Shown here piece by piece: positions 16,864 through 24,051 of a DNA stretch of 64,000 nucleotides; position 1 is the first letter of the stretch, and each line of letters begins with the position of its first letter. Made by a program: the position numbers and the translations under genes. The notes beneath the pieces were generated by a model. The model ran no database searches, was not told the DNA's origin, and was given only the letters and a program-made list of their open reading frames with translations. The stretch lies in the NCBI RefSeq assembly GCF_003721565.1, contig NZ_RJJE01000017.1, positions 1,104,636 to 1,168,635 on the forward strand, in the 5' to 3' direction. This stretch comes from Rufibacter immobilis. GTDB taxonomy: Bacteria; Bacteroidota; Bacteroidia; Cytophagales; Hymenobacteraceae.

Positions 16864-16867
16864 TAAG

Positions 16868-17158
16868 TTGAGCAGCCACATTACGGCATTTGAGCTGTCC
16901 TATTTCTTTGCAGATGAAATGCTCACCGGCGCGTTCAAAAGTTTTAGGCATAAGCACAGGTTTGAGGCCTTAGCCGGAGGGACTACTCACATGATAGATG
17001 TGTTTCACTATACCTCGCCCTTGGGTGTGCTGGGCAAGCTGGCAGATTACCTGTTTCTAAAGCAGTATAGGCCGCACCTGCTTTTGGAGCGGAACCGGGT
17101 AATCAAAGAAGTGGCGGAAAGCGGCAAGTGGCAGGAGGTTCTCGCTATGGAAAAGTAG
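16868..17158 (+). pseudogene. SRPBCC family gene, 5' half missing
   Basis: The 96-residue frame (only a TTG start) matches the C-terminal half of a cyclase/dehydrase-like SRPBCC protein: FRHKHRFEALAGGTTHMIDV followed by FHYTSPLGVLGKLADYLFLK. Full members have about 150-160 residues beginning with a strand-helix segment that is absent here. Base composition switches from AT-rich to the genome norm exactly where this fragment begins, so island 1 seems to have replaced or deleted the 5' part of the gene. It is unlikely to be functional. Confidence 0.7.
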
Positions 17159-17287
17159 GCGGTGCTGTAAGCATCCTGAAAAGTAGAACTGATAGAGATA
17201 GGGGAAAGAAGAACTCCTGACAACCCCACAGGAATTTATCGGTAACAGTTTCTAGAACTTCTATCTAATACCAAAGAAACAGATCTT

Positions 17288-18301
17288 ATGAAAGCAATTG
17301 GATTTAAAACGTCATTACCCATTGAGGAAGCGGATAGCTTTCTTGAGTTTGAAAAAGAAATACCAACTGCGCAAGGAAAAGACATTCTGGTAAAGGTGGA
17401 AGCCATATCGGTCAACCCTGTAGATTATAAAATAAGAAGAAACAGCCTCAAAGACAAGCAACAAGATACCCCGAAGGTCATTGGTTGGGATGCAATAGGT
17501 ACCGTAGAAGCTACCGGCGAGGAGGTGACCCTCTTCCAGAAAGGTGACAGGGTATTATATGCAGGAGACCTTACCAGAGAAGGCTCTAACCAGGAGTATC
17601 AGTTAGTGGATGAACGCATTGTAGGGTTCGCCCCGAAAAACATCAGCATGGAACAAGCTGCCGCCATGCCGCTCACGTCCCTTACGGCCTATGAACTGTT
17701 CTTTGACCATTTTCAATTGAGCAAAGAGAAAGATGCAGGCAAAACCCTTCTTATCATTGGCGGTGCTGGAGGTGTTGGTTCCGTTGCCATCCAACTGGCT
17801 AAAAAGCTGCTGGGGTTAACCGTGATTGCCACTGCATCCAGAGACGTGACCATTGATTGGTGCAAAAAAATGGGGGCAGATCATGTAGTCAACCACACCA
17901 ACCTGGTGAGTGAGGTAAAAAACATCGGCTTTGAACAGGTAGACTTTATTGTAGACTTTGTAGACCTGAATCAATATTGGGAGGCCATAGTAGAACTCAT
18001 TAAACCGCTGGGAAAGGTAGGTTGTATCAGCGACCCGACCGAACCTGTAAGATTACAGCAGCTCAAAAGAAAGAGTGTGAGCTTTTATTGGGAGCTGATG
18101 TTTACGCGCTCTATGTATCAAACCGAAGACATGATACAGCAGCACCACATTCTAAACAAAATTGCGCAACTGCTGGAGGAGGGCATCTTACAACCCACCC
18201 TTCATACCACTATGCAAGGCTTGACCGCCGAAAACCTGAAAGAAGCGCACCGTTTACTGGAAAGCGGCAAAGCCATTGGAAAAGTGGTCCTGAAGTTCTA
18301 A
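17288..18301 (+). CDS. zinc-type alcohol dehydrogenase-like / quinone oxidoreductase family protein
   Basis: A 337-residue medium-chain dehydrogenase/reductase of the NADPH:quinone reductase-like (YogA/ZADH) group. The N-terminal GroES-like domain has ILVKVEAISVNPVDYKIRR and KVIGWDAIGTVEATG; the Rossmann domain has LLIIGGAGGVGSVAIQLAKK. The catalytic zinc cysteines of true alcohol dehydrogenases are absent, which fits NADPH-dependent reduction of quinones or enones. Cytosolic, apparently monocistronic. Substrate not predictable. Confidence 0.9.
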   Translation: MKAIGFKTSLPIEEADSFLEFEKEIPTAQGKDILVKVEAISVNPVDYKIRRNSLKDKQQDTPKVIGWDAIGTVEATGEEVTLFQKGDRVLYAGDLTREGSNQEYQLVDERIVGFAPKNISMEQAAAMPLTSLTAYELFFDHFQLSKEKDAGKTLLIIGGAGGVGSVAIQLAKKLLGLTVIATASRDVTIDWCKKMGADHVVNHTNLVSEVKNIGFEQVDFIVDFVDLNQYWEAIVELIKPLGKVGCISDPTEPVRLQQLKRKSVSFYWELMFTRSMYQTEDMIQQHHILNKIAQLLEEGILQPTLHTTMQGLTAENLKEAHRLLESGKAIGKVVLKF

Positions 18302-18381
18302 AAGACAAAATTGCAAAGTAATTCTTGAGGCCAGTGTAACTAAGTACTTGGACAGAAATAACGAAACATTCCTCTCCTGTC

Positions 18382-18470
18382 TGTCATCCTGAAAGGATCT
18401 TGGTGGCGAACGGCAGTAGCAGTCTATAAGAGCCTATCTAGTTCGTCACCAAGATCCTTTCAGGATGACA
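18382..18470. repeat. long inverted repeat, TGTCATCCTGAAAGGATC family, copy 1
   Basis: 30 bases at 18382-18411 recur inverted at 18441-18470 with one mismatch, around a 29-base spacer. A diverged second copy lies at 56888-56977, so this is a dispersed MITE-like element. Confidence 0.85.
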
Positions 18471-18538
18471 AAATGTATAATTAAATTTGTCTTTTTACTT
18501 TCTTACTAAGCGGAACAAGTGATTAAACAAGAGGCTGA

Positions 18539-18588
18539 AAAGCGGCAGGTGGCAGAAGAATCTCTCTATTGAAAAGCGGGTGGTTCTA
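18539..18588 (+). pseudogene. relic of a second SRPBCC 3' end
   Basis: Fifty bases match 17118-17167 (the end of the truncated SRPBCC gene and its stop region) at about 40 positions. No reading frame survives. Confidence 0.45.
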
Positions 18589-18595
18589 TCGGTCG

Positions 18596-18633
18596 GCGTT
18601 TAGCGGCTCCTTTTCTCAAAACGACCTAAAAAC
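18596..18633. repeat. GTTTAGGGGC-type hairpin, strongly degenerate
   Basis: GCGTTTAGCGGCTCCTTTTC is recognisable as a left arm; the right arm (AAAACGACCTAAAAAC) has decayed. Confidence 0.5.
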
Positions 18634-18894
18634 AGAAAAAGCTTAGCCTGATTGGGTGGACACAGCTACCGAATATTATAACCAAGTACAAGCAGGCTTC
18701 GCCCCTTCTAAGGTCATCCCGTCATTAAAAAGCTTATCTACGTTTAGGACAGTTTTGAGACAAGCGACTATAAAAAAGGAATGCTTAAACCAATAAACTT
18801 GATGGTAAACACGTCTAATATAGAAAGAACTTCTTACGCTGTGCGCTTTGCAAATGCGAAAGGTTAGCACCCTATTGAAGATGTTGCTCCGCCT

Positions 18895-18963
18895 TTGTTG
18901 GTGTTATCACCAACAAACCCATTAGACAGGAGCTATCCTGCTTGTTGGTGATAACACCAACAA
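18895..18963. repeat. paired 22-bp palindromes
   Basis: TTGTTGGTG-TTAT-CACCAACAA (18895-18916) and TTGTTGGTG-ATAA-CACCAACAA (18942-18963) are each palindromic and are inverted copies of each other across 25 bases, so several alternative hairpins or a cruciform can form. Confidence 0.8.
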
Positions 18964-19175
18964 GGGCAAAAAGCAATAAAAGCAATTCCCACCTACAAGG
19001 TTTAACTATAATAACCTGAATAGAGAGGGTTCACACGATTTATTATCCAATTCGGCTTTCTTGCATTTACCCAGCAAGTGCCCATACTCCGCTCCTGCGT
19101 ATGCACAAGCCCTAAGCCTCTAATTGAAAATATTCTGTAAGTAAACACAGTACAAAAGCCTTACATTTGAAGAAT

Positions 19176-19679
19176 ATGGATGACTCAACCAATCTTTGTT
19201 TAGCTTGTGGATTATGTTGTGACGGCACTGTGATTGGTTTTGTGCAGCTGGGCCGGGAAGAATTGCCCGCCTACCGGGATATGATGGATGTGGAGAATTC
19301 CAATGGGGAAGGTTTTTTTCTTCAGCCCTGTAAAAAGTTCTGTGATGGTTGCACTATTTATACCAATAGGCCGAAACAATGCGCCAAGTATGAGTGCGCT
19401 CTTTTAAAAGCCCTAGATGAAAAAGAACTGGCTTTTGATGCTGCTGTTGAAATCACCAAAGAGGTGAAACTAAAAAAAATCGCCTTACAAGAAAGGTTAG
19501 ATTCTCTGCAGATCAAGCTGCACTCCCAATCTTTTTACTTTCAAATGGCTGAATTGAATAAGTTGTTACTCAATAACGGGGCTGAATTATTAGCAACCCA
19601 AGACCATTTAGCGTTAAGAGCTGAACTGAACCAACTGGACAGTCTGCTGTCAAGTAAATTTGGGGGCTCTATGTTTTAA
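19176..19679 (+). CDS. YkgJ-type cysteine cluster protein
   Basis: Starting at ATG 19176 it has 167 residues (a TTG nine bases upstream is also in frame). CLACGLCCDGT near the N-terminus, then PCKKFCDGCTIYTNRPKQCAKYEC, is the Zn/Fe-binding cysteine cluster of the YkgJ (CxxCxxCC) family; the C-terminal half is a long charged helix. Function unknown; metal binding is inferred from the cysteines. A TAnnTTTG-like box (TACATTTG, 19162-19169) lies only six bases upstream of the ATG, so a very short leader is possible. A perfect 22-bp hairpin follows. Confidence 0.85.
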   Translation: MDDSTNLCLACGLCCDGTVIGFVQLGREELPAYRDMMDVENSNGEGFFLQPCKKFCDGCTIYTNRPKQCAKYECALLKALDEKELAFDAAVEITKEVKLKKIALQERLDSLQIKLHSQSFYFQMAELNKLLLNNGAELLATQDHLALRAELNQLDSLLSSKFGGSMF

Positions 19680-19740
19680 TGAGATCGGAAGCAATCATAC
19701 TAAGAGAGAGCAACTTATAAATCCTTATTTTCTTTTGTAC

Positions 19741-19792
19741 TTCATAAAAACGGCCCCAAAACAACTTTGCGTTTTGGGGCCGTTTTTATGAA
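19741..19792 (+). terminator. 22-bp perfect hairpin terminator
   Basis: Arms 19741-19762 and 19771-19792 are exact reverse complements (CATAAAAACGGCCCCAAAAC and its complement), with T5 in the 3' arm and A5 in the 5' arm. The core GGGGCCGTTTTT is close to the dispersed hairpin family. Confidence 0.85.
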
Positions 19793-19892
19793 TCTACGCT
19801 AAAACTGTAATTCAACGTAAACTCGGGAACTGAAAAAGGCTTTAGGAACGATAAGTATCCTCGGAAACCCCAATATCGCCTAATACATGCGA

Positions 19893-20052
19893 ATTCTCCC
19901 CTTGAGGGGAGTTAATGGGGTGTTTACACCTGCCGATCACGCATTGCTTCCCATATTCTTCTTCAATTATAAGAAGTTACCTGTTGTGATAAATTCTGAG
20001 ATGTGTGTCCTCTGTGTAAACACCCCTCTTTATCTCCCCTCAAGGGGAGAAT
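19893..20052. repeat. MITE-like inverted-repeat element, CTCCCCTTGAGGGGAG family, copy 1
   Basis: The outer arm ATTCTCCCCTTGAGGGGAG... (19893-19929) returns inverted at 20014-20052, differing only in the middle. The interior has ATAAGAAGTTACCTGTTGTG, which recurs in modified form inside a second copy at 49081-49216. Confidence 0.8.
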
Positions 20053-20274
20053 CCGCTCGCTTAACCTGTGATAAGGTTGGCTAAAGGAGCCAAATAATTA
20101 CCGAGTTCACGTTAATTTATTTTTTGACTCAGGTGAATGGTCTTTAAGCAGGTGTCAACTTTATCACTGTATTTATTATATTGGTTTGTTCAGCAAACGC
20201 CACTCCCCAACGTGCTTATTCATGAAGAACTTCCAGGAGAAATGGTAACAGAATGCAACGTTCCTATCTATACA

Positions 20275-20859
20275 TTAAGCTTTTAAAGCAGCCAGGCACA
20301 CGTTGATAATATCATCAAAGGCTTGTTTGCGAGTTTCCACCTTTACCGTAACCCGCAGTCCGTTCAAGGTGTTGAGGAAGAACCGAGACAGCGCCAGAGC
20401 CGAAAACTGCGTGGTGAAGACGCCTTGCTCCTGCCCTCGCTGGATGGCTTTGCACGCCGCATCTTCCATGTCCTGGGTGATCGACTGCACAATAGTGGCT
20501 ACCTCGGGGTCACACGGGGCCAACTCCACCGCTGAGTTGACGATAAAGCAACCTCGGGCGTAATTTTCCTGAAGGGCTTCGTTCTTCACGTATTCAAACA
20601 TATCCCGGAGGTATTTCTCTACATCCGGGGCGGTGGCCGCTTCCTGAATAACGTGGTCAATACGCTCCTGGCGGTATTTTTTGAGGGCTCTCACAAACAG
20701 CGAGTGTTTGTCGCCGTAGGTGTCGTACAAACTGGAGCGGCTAATGCCCAGCCGGTCCACCAAATCCTGGGCCGTGGTAGCCGTGTAGCCTTTTTCCCAA
20801 AACAAGTGCATGGCCTTGTTTAAGATCAGATCTTCGTCAAATACCTTCGTTCTGGCCAT
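20275..20859 (-). CDS. TetR/AcrR family transcriptional repressor
   Basis: A 194-residue repressor if started at 20859 (MARTKVFDEDLILNKAMHLF). A longer start at 20880 exists, but a TAnnTTTG box at 20891-20898 puts the transcription start near 20885, leaving no room for it. The N-terminal helix-turn-helix is clear (TTAQDLVDRLGISRSSLYDT); the C-terminal ligand domain resembles TetR_C_6/YxaF types. It lies downstream of an SDR gene on the same strand. A 14-bp palindrome (20907-20920) just upstream matches two others before the SDR gene, pointing to autoregulation and control of the SDR. Confidence 0.92.
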   Translation of the reverse strand: MARTKVFDEDLILNKAMHLFWEKGYTATTAQDLVDRLGISRSSLYDTYGDKHSLFVRALKKYRQERIDHVIQEAATAPDVEKYLRDMFEYVKNEALQENYARGCFIVNSAVELAPCDPEVATIVQSITQDMEDAACKAIQRGQEQGVFTTQFSALALSRFFLNTLNGLRVTVKVETRKQAFDDIINVCLAALKA

Positions 20860-20890
20860 AAAAATATCTTTGTGAGACAAAAATGCCCCA

Positions 20891-20898
20891 CAAAGATA
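20891..20898 (-). promoter_or_regulatory. -7 box of the tetR promoter
   Basis: Minus-strand TATCTTTG fits TAnnTTTG. No clear -33 TTTG is seen at the expected distance, as often in repressible promoters. Confidence 0.5.
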
Positions 20899-20906
20899 CA
20901 GAATAC

Positions 20907-20920
20907 GGAACGGATGTTCC
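20907..20920. promoter_or_regulatory. predicted TetR operator 3
   Basis: GGAAC-GGAT-GTTCC, a 14-bp inverted repeat in the spacer upstream of the tetR -7 box. Same GGAAY-N4-RTTCC pattern as operators 1 and 2. Confidence 0.7.
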
Positions 20921-20937
20921 AGATTTAGGCAAAAAAA

Positions 20938-21690
20938 TTATAACCTGATGGCATTCACCGAAGCTCCGCCATCCACAGTAAACTCTCCCCCGGAAATATA
21001 GGAAGCATCATCCGAAGCCAGGAAAGAGACTAGTTTGGCTACTTCCTCTGGTTTGCCGTATCGCCGGAACGGCATTTTACTTTTGATGAACGTGTGGATC
21101 TCTTCGTTGGCAAACTGGCCCTGGTAGATGATCGGCGTCTCGGTCATAGAGGGAGCCACAATATTCACCCTGATTTTTCTGTCGGATAACTCCACCGCCA
21201 CTGACTTGCTATAGGCGGTGAGGGCCGCTTTGCTGGCTCCATAAATAGCGGTTCCGGTAGCTACCACAAACGCACTTACCGAGGTCATGTGAATGATAGA
21301 CGCACCGTCCTTTAGAATAGGAATAAACTTCTCGGTGGTAAATACCGCCCCCTTGAAGTTGATGTCTATGAGCGTATCAAAGGTTTCTTCGGTCACCTGC
21401 CCAATGGGTTCCTGCAACGCCACACCCGCATTCACAAAAAGCACATCAACGGTGCCGTAGGTGGCCTTTACCTGCTCCACCAGCGCTTCTATGTCCTTCA
21501 TCTGGGCCACATCAGAACGAATGCCCAGCGCATTACTGCCTAATTGCTCAACCGCTTCCTGAAGGGTCTGCTGGTTGCGCCCCGTAATAACCACTTTAGC
21601 GCCCTGCCGGATAAATTCCTGCGCCGTGGCAAAGCCAATCCCAGAGTTGCCGCCCGTAATCACCGCTACTTTGTTTTCTAAGTTTCTCAT
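20938..21690 (-). CDS. short-chain dehydrogenase/reductase (SDR)
   Basis: A 250-residue classical SDR. The N-terminus has the NAD(P)-binding TGGNSGIG, then VNAG (NNAG equivalent), the catalytic Ser in HMTSVSAFV and Y-x3-K in YGASKAAL, and a C-terminal ASDDASYISGGEFTVDGG segment. Closest in style to glucose 1-dehydrogenase/3-oxoacyl reductase-like SDRs that act on xenobiotic carbonyls. It is the first gene of a two-gene unit with a TetR repressor; two palindromic operators flank its promoter, so it is probably induced by a ligand of that repressor. Confidence 0.92.
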   Translation of the reverse strand: MRNLENKVAVITGGNSGIGFATAQEFIRQGAKVVITGRNQQTLQEAVEQLGSNALGIRSDVAQMKDIEALVEQVKATYGTVDVLFVNAGVALQEPIGQVTEETFDTLIDINFKGAVFTTEKFIPILKDGASIIHMTSVSAFVVATGTAIYGASKAALTAYSKSVAVELSDRKIRVNIVAPSMTETPIIYQGQFANEEIHTFIKSKMPFRRYGKPEEVAKLVSFLASDDASYISGGEFTVDGGASVNAIRL

Positions 21691-21713
21691 GTTTTTCTTC
21701 TTCGTTTTATATT

Positions 21714-21727
21714 GGAATGATTGTTCC
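21714..21727. promoter_or_regulatory. predicted TetR operator 2
   Basis: GGAAT-GATT-GTTCC, directly downstream of the SDR -7 box, around the predicted transcription start. Confidence 0.75.
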
Positions 21728-21728
21728 G

Positions 21729-21760
21729 CAAATGTAAATTAAGTGGAACAAGCATTCCAA
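21729..21760 (-). promoter_or_regulatory. SDR promoter (TTG-N21-TACATTTG)
   Basis: On the minus strand TTG (21760-21758) and TACATTTG (21736-21729) are 21 bases apart. The -33 part overlaps operator 1 and operator 2 lies just downstream, a layout that would allow full repression. Confidence 0.7.
21745..21758. promoter_or_regulatory. predicted TetR operator 1
   Basis: GGAAC-AAGC-ATTCC, overlapping the -33 region of the SDR promoter. Confidence 0.75.
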
Positions 21761-21970
21761 ATAAAATTTTCAAAGATTTGGAAGAAAGGGGAAAGCCTCC
21801 CCCACTTAGCTTAGGTGAAGGCGAGGCAAGTATTTGGCTTTAAGCAGGTCGGTACATCTGGAGGGAGATTATTAAAATGAACTCTCTGCTCCCTAAGCAG
21901 CACTAGCCGTTCAATGCATAGGCAGCACGCATTAGTAAATCATCTGAAAACCAATGTGTACTTTACGCTT

Positions 21971-22010
21971 GCGTTTAGGGGCTCTTTTTCAGAAAAGAGC
22001 CCCTAAACGC
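21971..22010. repeat. GTTTAGGGGC-type hairpin, compensatory core
   Basis: GCGTTTAGGGGCTCTTTT pairs perfectly with AAAAGAGCCCCTAAACGC; the usual CTG/CAG is CTC/GAG here. Confidence 0.9.
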
Positions 22011-22054
22011 AATAACCTCTTCTGAATCAAGAGGTAGTCTCTTATATTGCCATT

Positions 22055-22447
22055 ATGAAAGAGGAAATCCAAGCGTATCACCAAAACCAATCAGCGGGCG
22101 ACCTGGAAATCTGCGATCTGCTGGCCACGGTCATTGACGCGGAATTGCCCGAGGCGGAAAGCAAAATCTGGCACGCTCACCCGGTCTGGTTCCTGAACGG
22201 CAACCCCATTGTAGGGTACAGCAAACTGAAAAGCGGCGTGCGGCTCATGTTCTGGAGCGGGGCAGATTTCGGGGAGGAGAAGCTGAAGGCGGGCACCGGA
22301 AAGTTCAAAGATGCTTCCATCAGCTATACCACCGCCGAGCAGGTGGAGGTAAATGAGGTGCAGCGCTGGCTGAAGAAAGCCCGGGAGATCCAGTGGGATT
22401 ACAAGAACCTGGTGAAACGGAAAGGACAACTGGAACGGCTATCTTAG
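22055..22447 (+). CDS. DUF1801 domain protein
   Basis: A 130-residue cytosolic protein of the DUF1801 (YdhG-like) family: SKIWHAHPVWFLNGNPIVGY, VRLMFWSGADF and a C-terminal VNEVQRWLKKAREIQWDYKN fit the family fold (related to the frataxin-like YdhG proteins). Molecular role unknown. Only one base separates it from the DUF2200 gene, so the two are probably co-transcribed. Family naming rests on motif recall. Confidence 0.8.
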   Translation: MKEEIQAYHQNQSAGDLEICDLLATVIDAELPEAESKIWHAHPVWFLNGNPIVGYSKLKSGVRLMFWSGADFGEEKLKAGTGKFKDASISYTTAEQVEVNEVQRWLKKAREIQWDYKNLVKRKGQLERLS

Positions 22448-22448
22448 C

Positions 22449-22814
22449 ATGAAACCAACGCCCGAACATGATGCTAGAATGGCGAGCATGGCCTTCGCCT
22501 CGGTTTACCCGCACTACGTGACCAAAGTAGAGCGCAAAGGCCGCACCAAAGCAGAACTGCACCAGGTTATTGCATGGCTGACGGGCTATGATGAAGTAAA
22601 ATTGCAAGAACTGGTAGAGAAAAAAGTGACGTTTGAAGCCTTCTTCCGGGAGGCTAACCTCCACCCAAACGCCCACCTTATTACCGGCACCATCTGCGGC
22701 TACAAGATTGAAGACATTGAGAATCCTATCACCAGACAGGTCCGGTACTTAGACAAACTGGTAGACGAACTGGCGAAAGGCAAGAAAATGGAGAAGATTC
22801 TGCGGCAGGCGTAA
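22449..22814 (+). CDS. DUF2200 domain protein
   Basis: A 121-residue protein. ASMAFASVYPHYVTKVERKG and ELHQVIAWLTGYDE near the N-terminus, then LITGTICGYKIEDIENP, are hallmarks of DUF2200, a family whose members run about 110-120 residues, so the gene is full length. No catalytic role is established. It starts one base after the DUF1801 stop. No transmembrane or signal sequence. Confidence 0.85.
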   Translation: MKPTPEHDARMASMAFASVYPHYVTKVERKGRTKAELHQVIAWLTGYDEVKLQELVEKKVTFEAFFREANLHPNAHLITGTICGYKIEDIENPITRQVRYLDKLVDELAKGKKMEKILRQA

Positions 22815-23025
22815 AACCAGCGCATTGCTTGCCATGGAGCTAAAGACTATGCCGTAAGGAAGAACGCCTTCCTCCTTCGTTAGCTAAGAGCAAAGGACAA
22901 TGATCCCGTAAAGGCGGAATCTGGTTAGTGACACTGATTCTATAAAGCCGTAGCTTTGCGTACGGGTTTGTCTTTCATGCGTGAATGCGAACAAGCCTTA
23001 CCAGAATCTTTGCCCTCTCCTTGCC

Positions 23026-24012
23026 ATGCACCCTAGAAAGAAAGAACATCCTAAAGAGAAAGCAGGGTTGCACCCGCGCAACAAGCACAGGGAGCGGTAT
23101 AACTTTAAACATCTCATAGCCAGTTGTCCGGAGTTGCGTCCTTACGTGCGGCGGAACGAGTTTGGGGATGAATCCATTGATTTCTTCAGCCCCGAGGCGG
23201 TAAAGACCCTGAACAAGGCGCTCCTGAAGCACTTCTACGGCATCCGGTACTGGGACATCCCCAATAATTACCTCAGCCCCCCTATTCCCGGCCGGGCCGA
23301 TTACCTCCATTACCTCGCCGATCTGCTAACCAACCATCAACCGGCTGCGCAAACGGGTAAACTCCCACGGGGGCCTCATGTCAAATGCCTGGACATTGGC
23401 GTAGGAGCCAACTGTGTGTACCCCATCATCGGGAACAGGGAATACGGCTGGTCGTTTGTGGGCTCAGACATAGATCCGGTCTCCATAGCCTCGGCCAATA
23501 AGATTGTGGAGAAGAACCCAACTCTGAAAGGCCAGATTGAGCTCCGCCTACAGCCGAACAAAAAGGACATTTTCCGGGGCATCATCCGGGAGGGCGAGCA
23601 TTTTGATCTTACCATCTGCAACCCACCCTTCCATGCTTCTCCTCAGGAGGCGCAGGCGGGCACGCTCCGCAAACTCCGGAACCTCCGGCAAAAGCACGTC
23701 AAAACGCCGGTGCTTAACTTTGGGGGACAGCACAATGAACTGTGGTGCGCGGGCGGCGAGGAACGGTTTATCTCAGAGATGATCCGGCAGAGCCGGGAAT
23801 TCGCCACTTCCTGCTTCTGGTTCACCTCTCTGGTCTCTAAAAGTGAAACCCTGAAGGGCGTGTACAAAGCTCTGGAAAAAGCCGGGGCGCTGGAGGTGCA
23901 AACCATTTCCATGAGCCAGGGCAACAAAGCCAGCCGGTTCATTGCCTGGACTTTTCTCAACCCTAAGCAACGGCAAACCTGGGTACAGACCAGATGGCAT
24001 GAGGGCGTTTAG
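23026..24012 (+). CDS. rlmF: 23S rRNA (adenine-N6)-methyltransferase RlmF
   Basis: Methylates N6 of A1618 in 23S rRNA using SAM. The start at 23026 ([20 protein letters not shown]) is the conserved family start; a GTG at 22981 is less likely. Motifs are [39 protein letters not shown], the SAM site [16 protein letters not shown] and the catalytic [12 protein letters not shown] (N-P-P-F). Length (328) fits the family. Its TAG stop (24010-24012) lies inside the left arm of a hairpin repeat. Confidence 0.93.
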   Translation: MHPRKKEHPKEKAGLHPRNKHRERYNFKHLIASCPELRPYVRRNEFGDESIDFFSPEAVKTLNKALLKHFYGIRYWDIPNNYLSPPIPGRADYLHYLADLLTNHQPAAQTGKLPRGPHVKCLDIGVGANCVYPIIGNREYGWSFVGSDIDPVSIASANKIVEKNPTLKGQIELRLQPNKKDIFRGIIREGEHFDLTICNPPFHASPQEAQAGTLRKLRNLRQKHVKTPVLNFGGQHNELWCAGGEERFISEMIRQSREFATSCFWFTSLVSKSETLKGVYKALEKAGALEVQTISMSQGNKASRFIAWTFLNPKQRQTWVQTRWHEGV

Positions 24013-24044
24013 GGGCTCTTTTTCCAAAAACAGCCCCTAAACGC
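24005..24044. repeat. GTTTAGGGGC-type hairpin overlapping the rlmF stop codon
   Basis: GCGTTTAGGGGCTCTTTTT with AAAAACAGCCCCTAAACGC; the TAG of the left arm is the stop codon of rlmF. Confidence 0.85.
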
Positions 24045-24051
24045 AAAATCC

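Larger units (their letters stand above)
18302..19175. other. repeat-rich gap with gene relics
   Basis: No intact gene seen in about 870 bases. Contents in order: a 30-bp inverted repeat (18382-18470), a decayed copy of the SRPBCC 3' end (18539-18588), a degenerate family hairpin (18596-18633) and a pair of 22-bp palindromes (18895-18963). The short open frame on the minus strand at 18676-18870 has no recognisable features. Confidence 0.65.
19680..20274. other. intergenic region with terminator and inverted-repeat element
   Basis: No supported gene. Contains the terminator at 19741-19792 and the element at 19893-20052; the remainder, up to the convergent TetR gene, shows nothing recognisable. 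Confidence 0.6.

Noticed and set aside
18676-18870. 64-residue minus-strand frame in the repeat-rich gap
   Set aside because: No recognisable motif, no promoter, and surrounded by decayed sequence.
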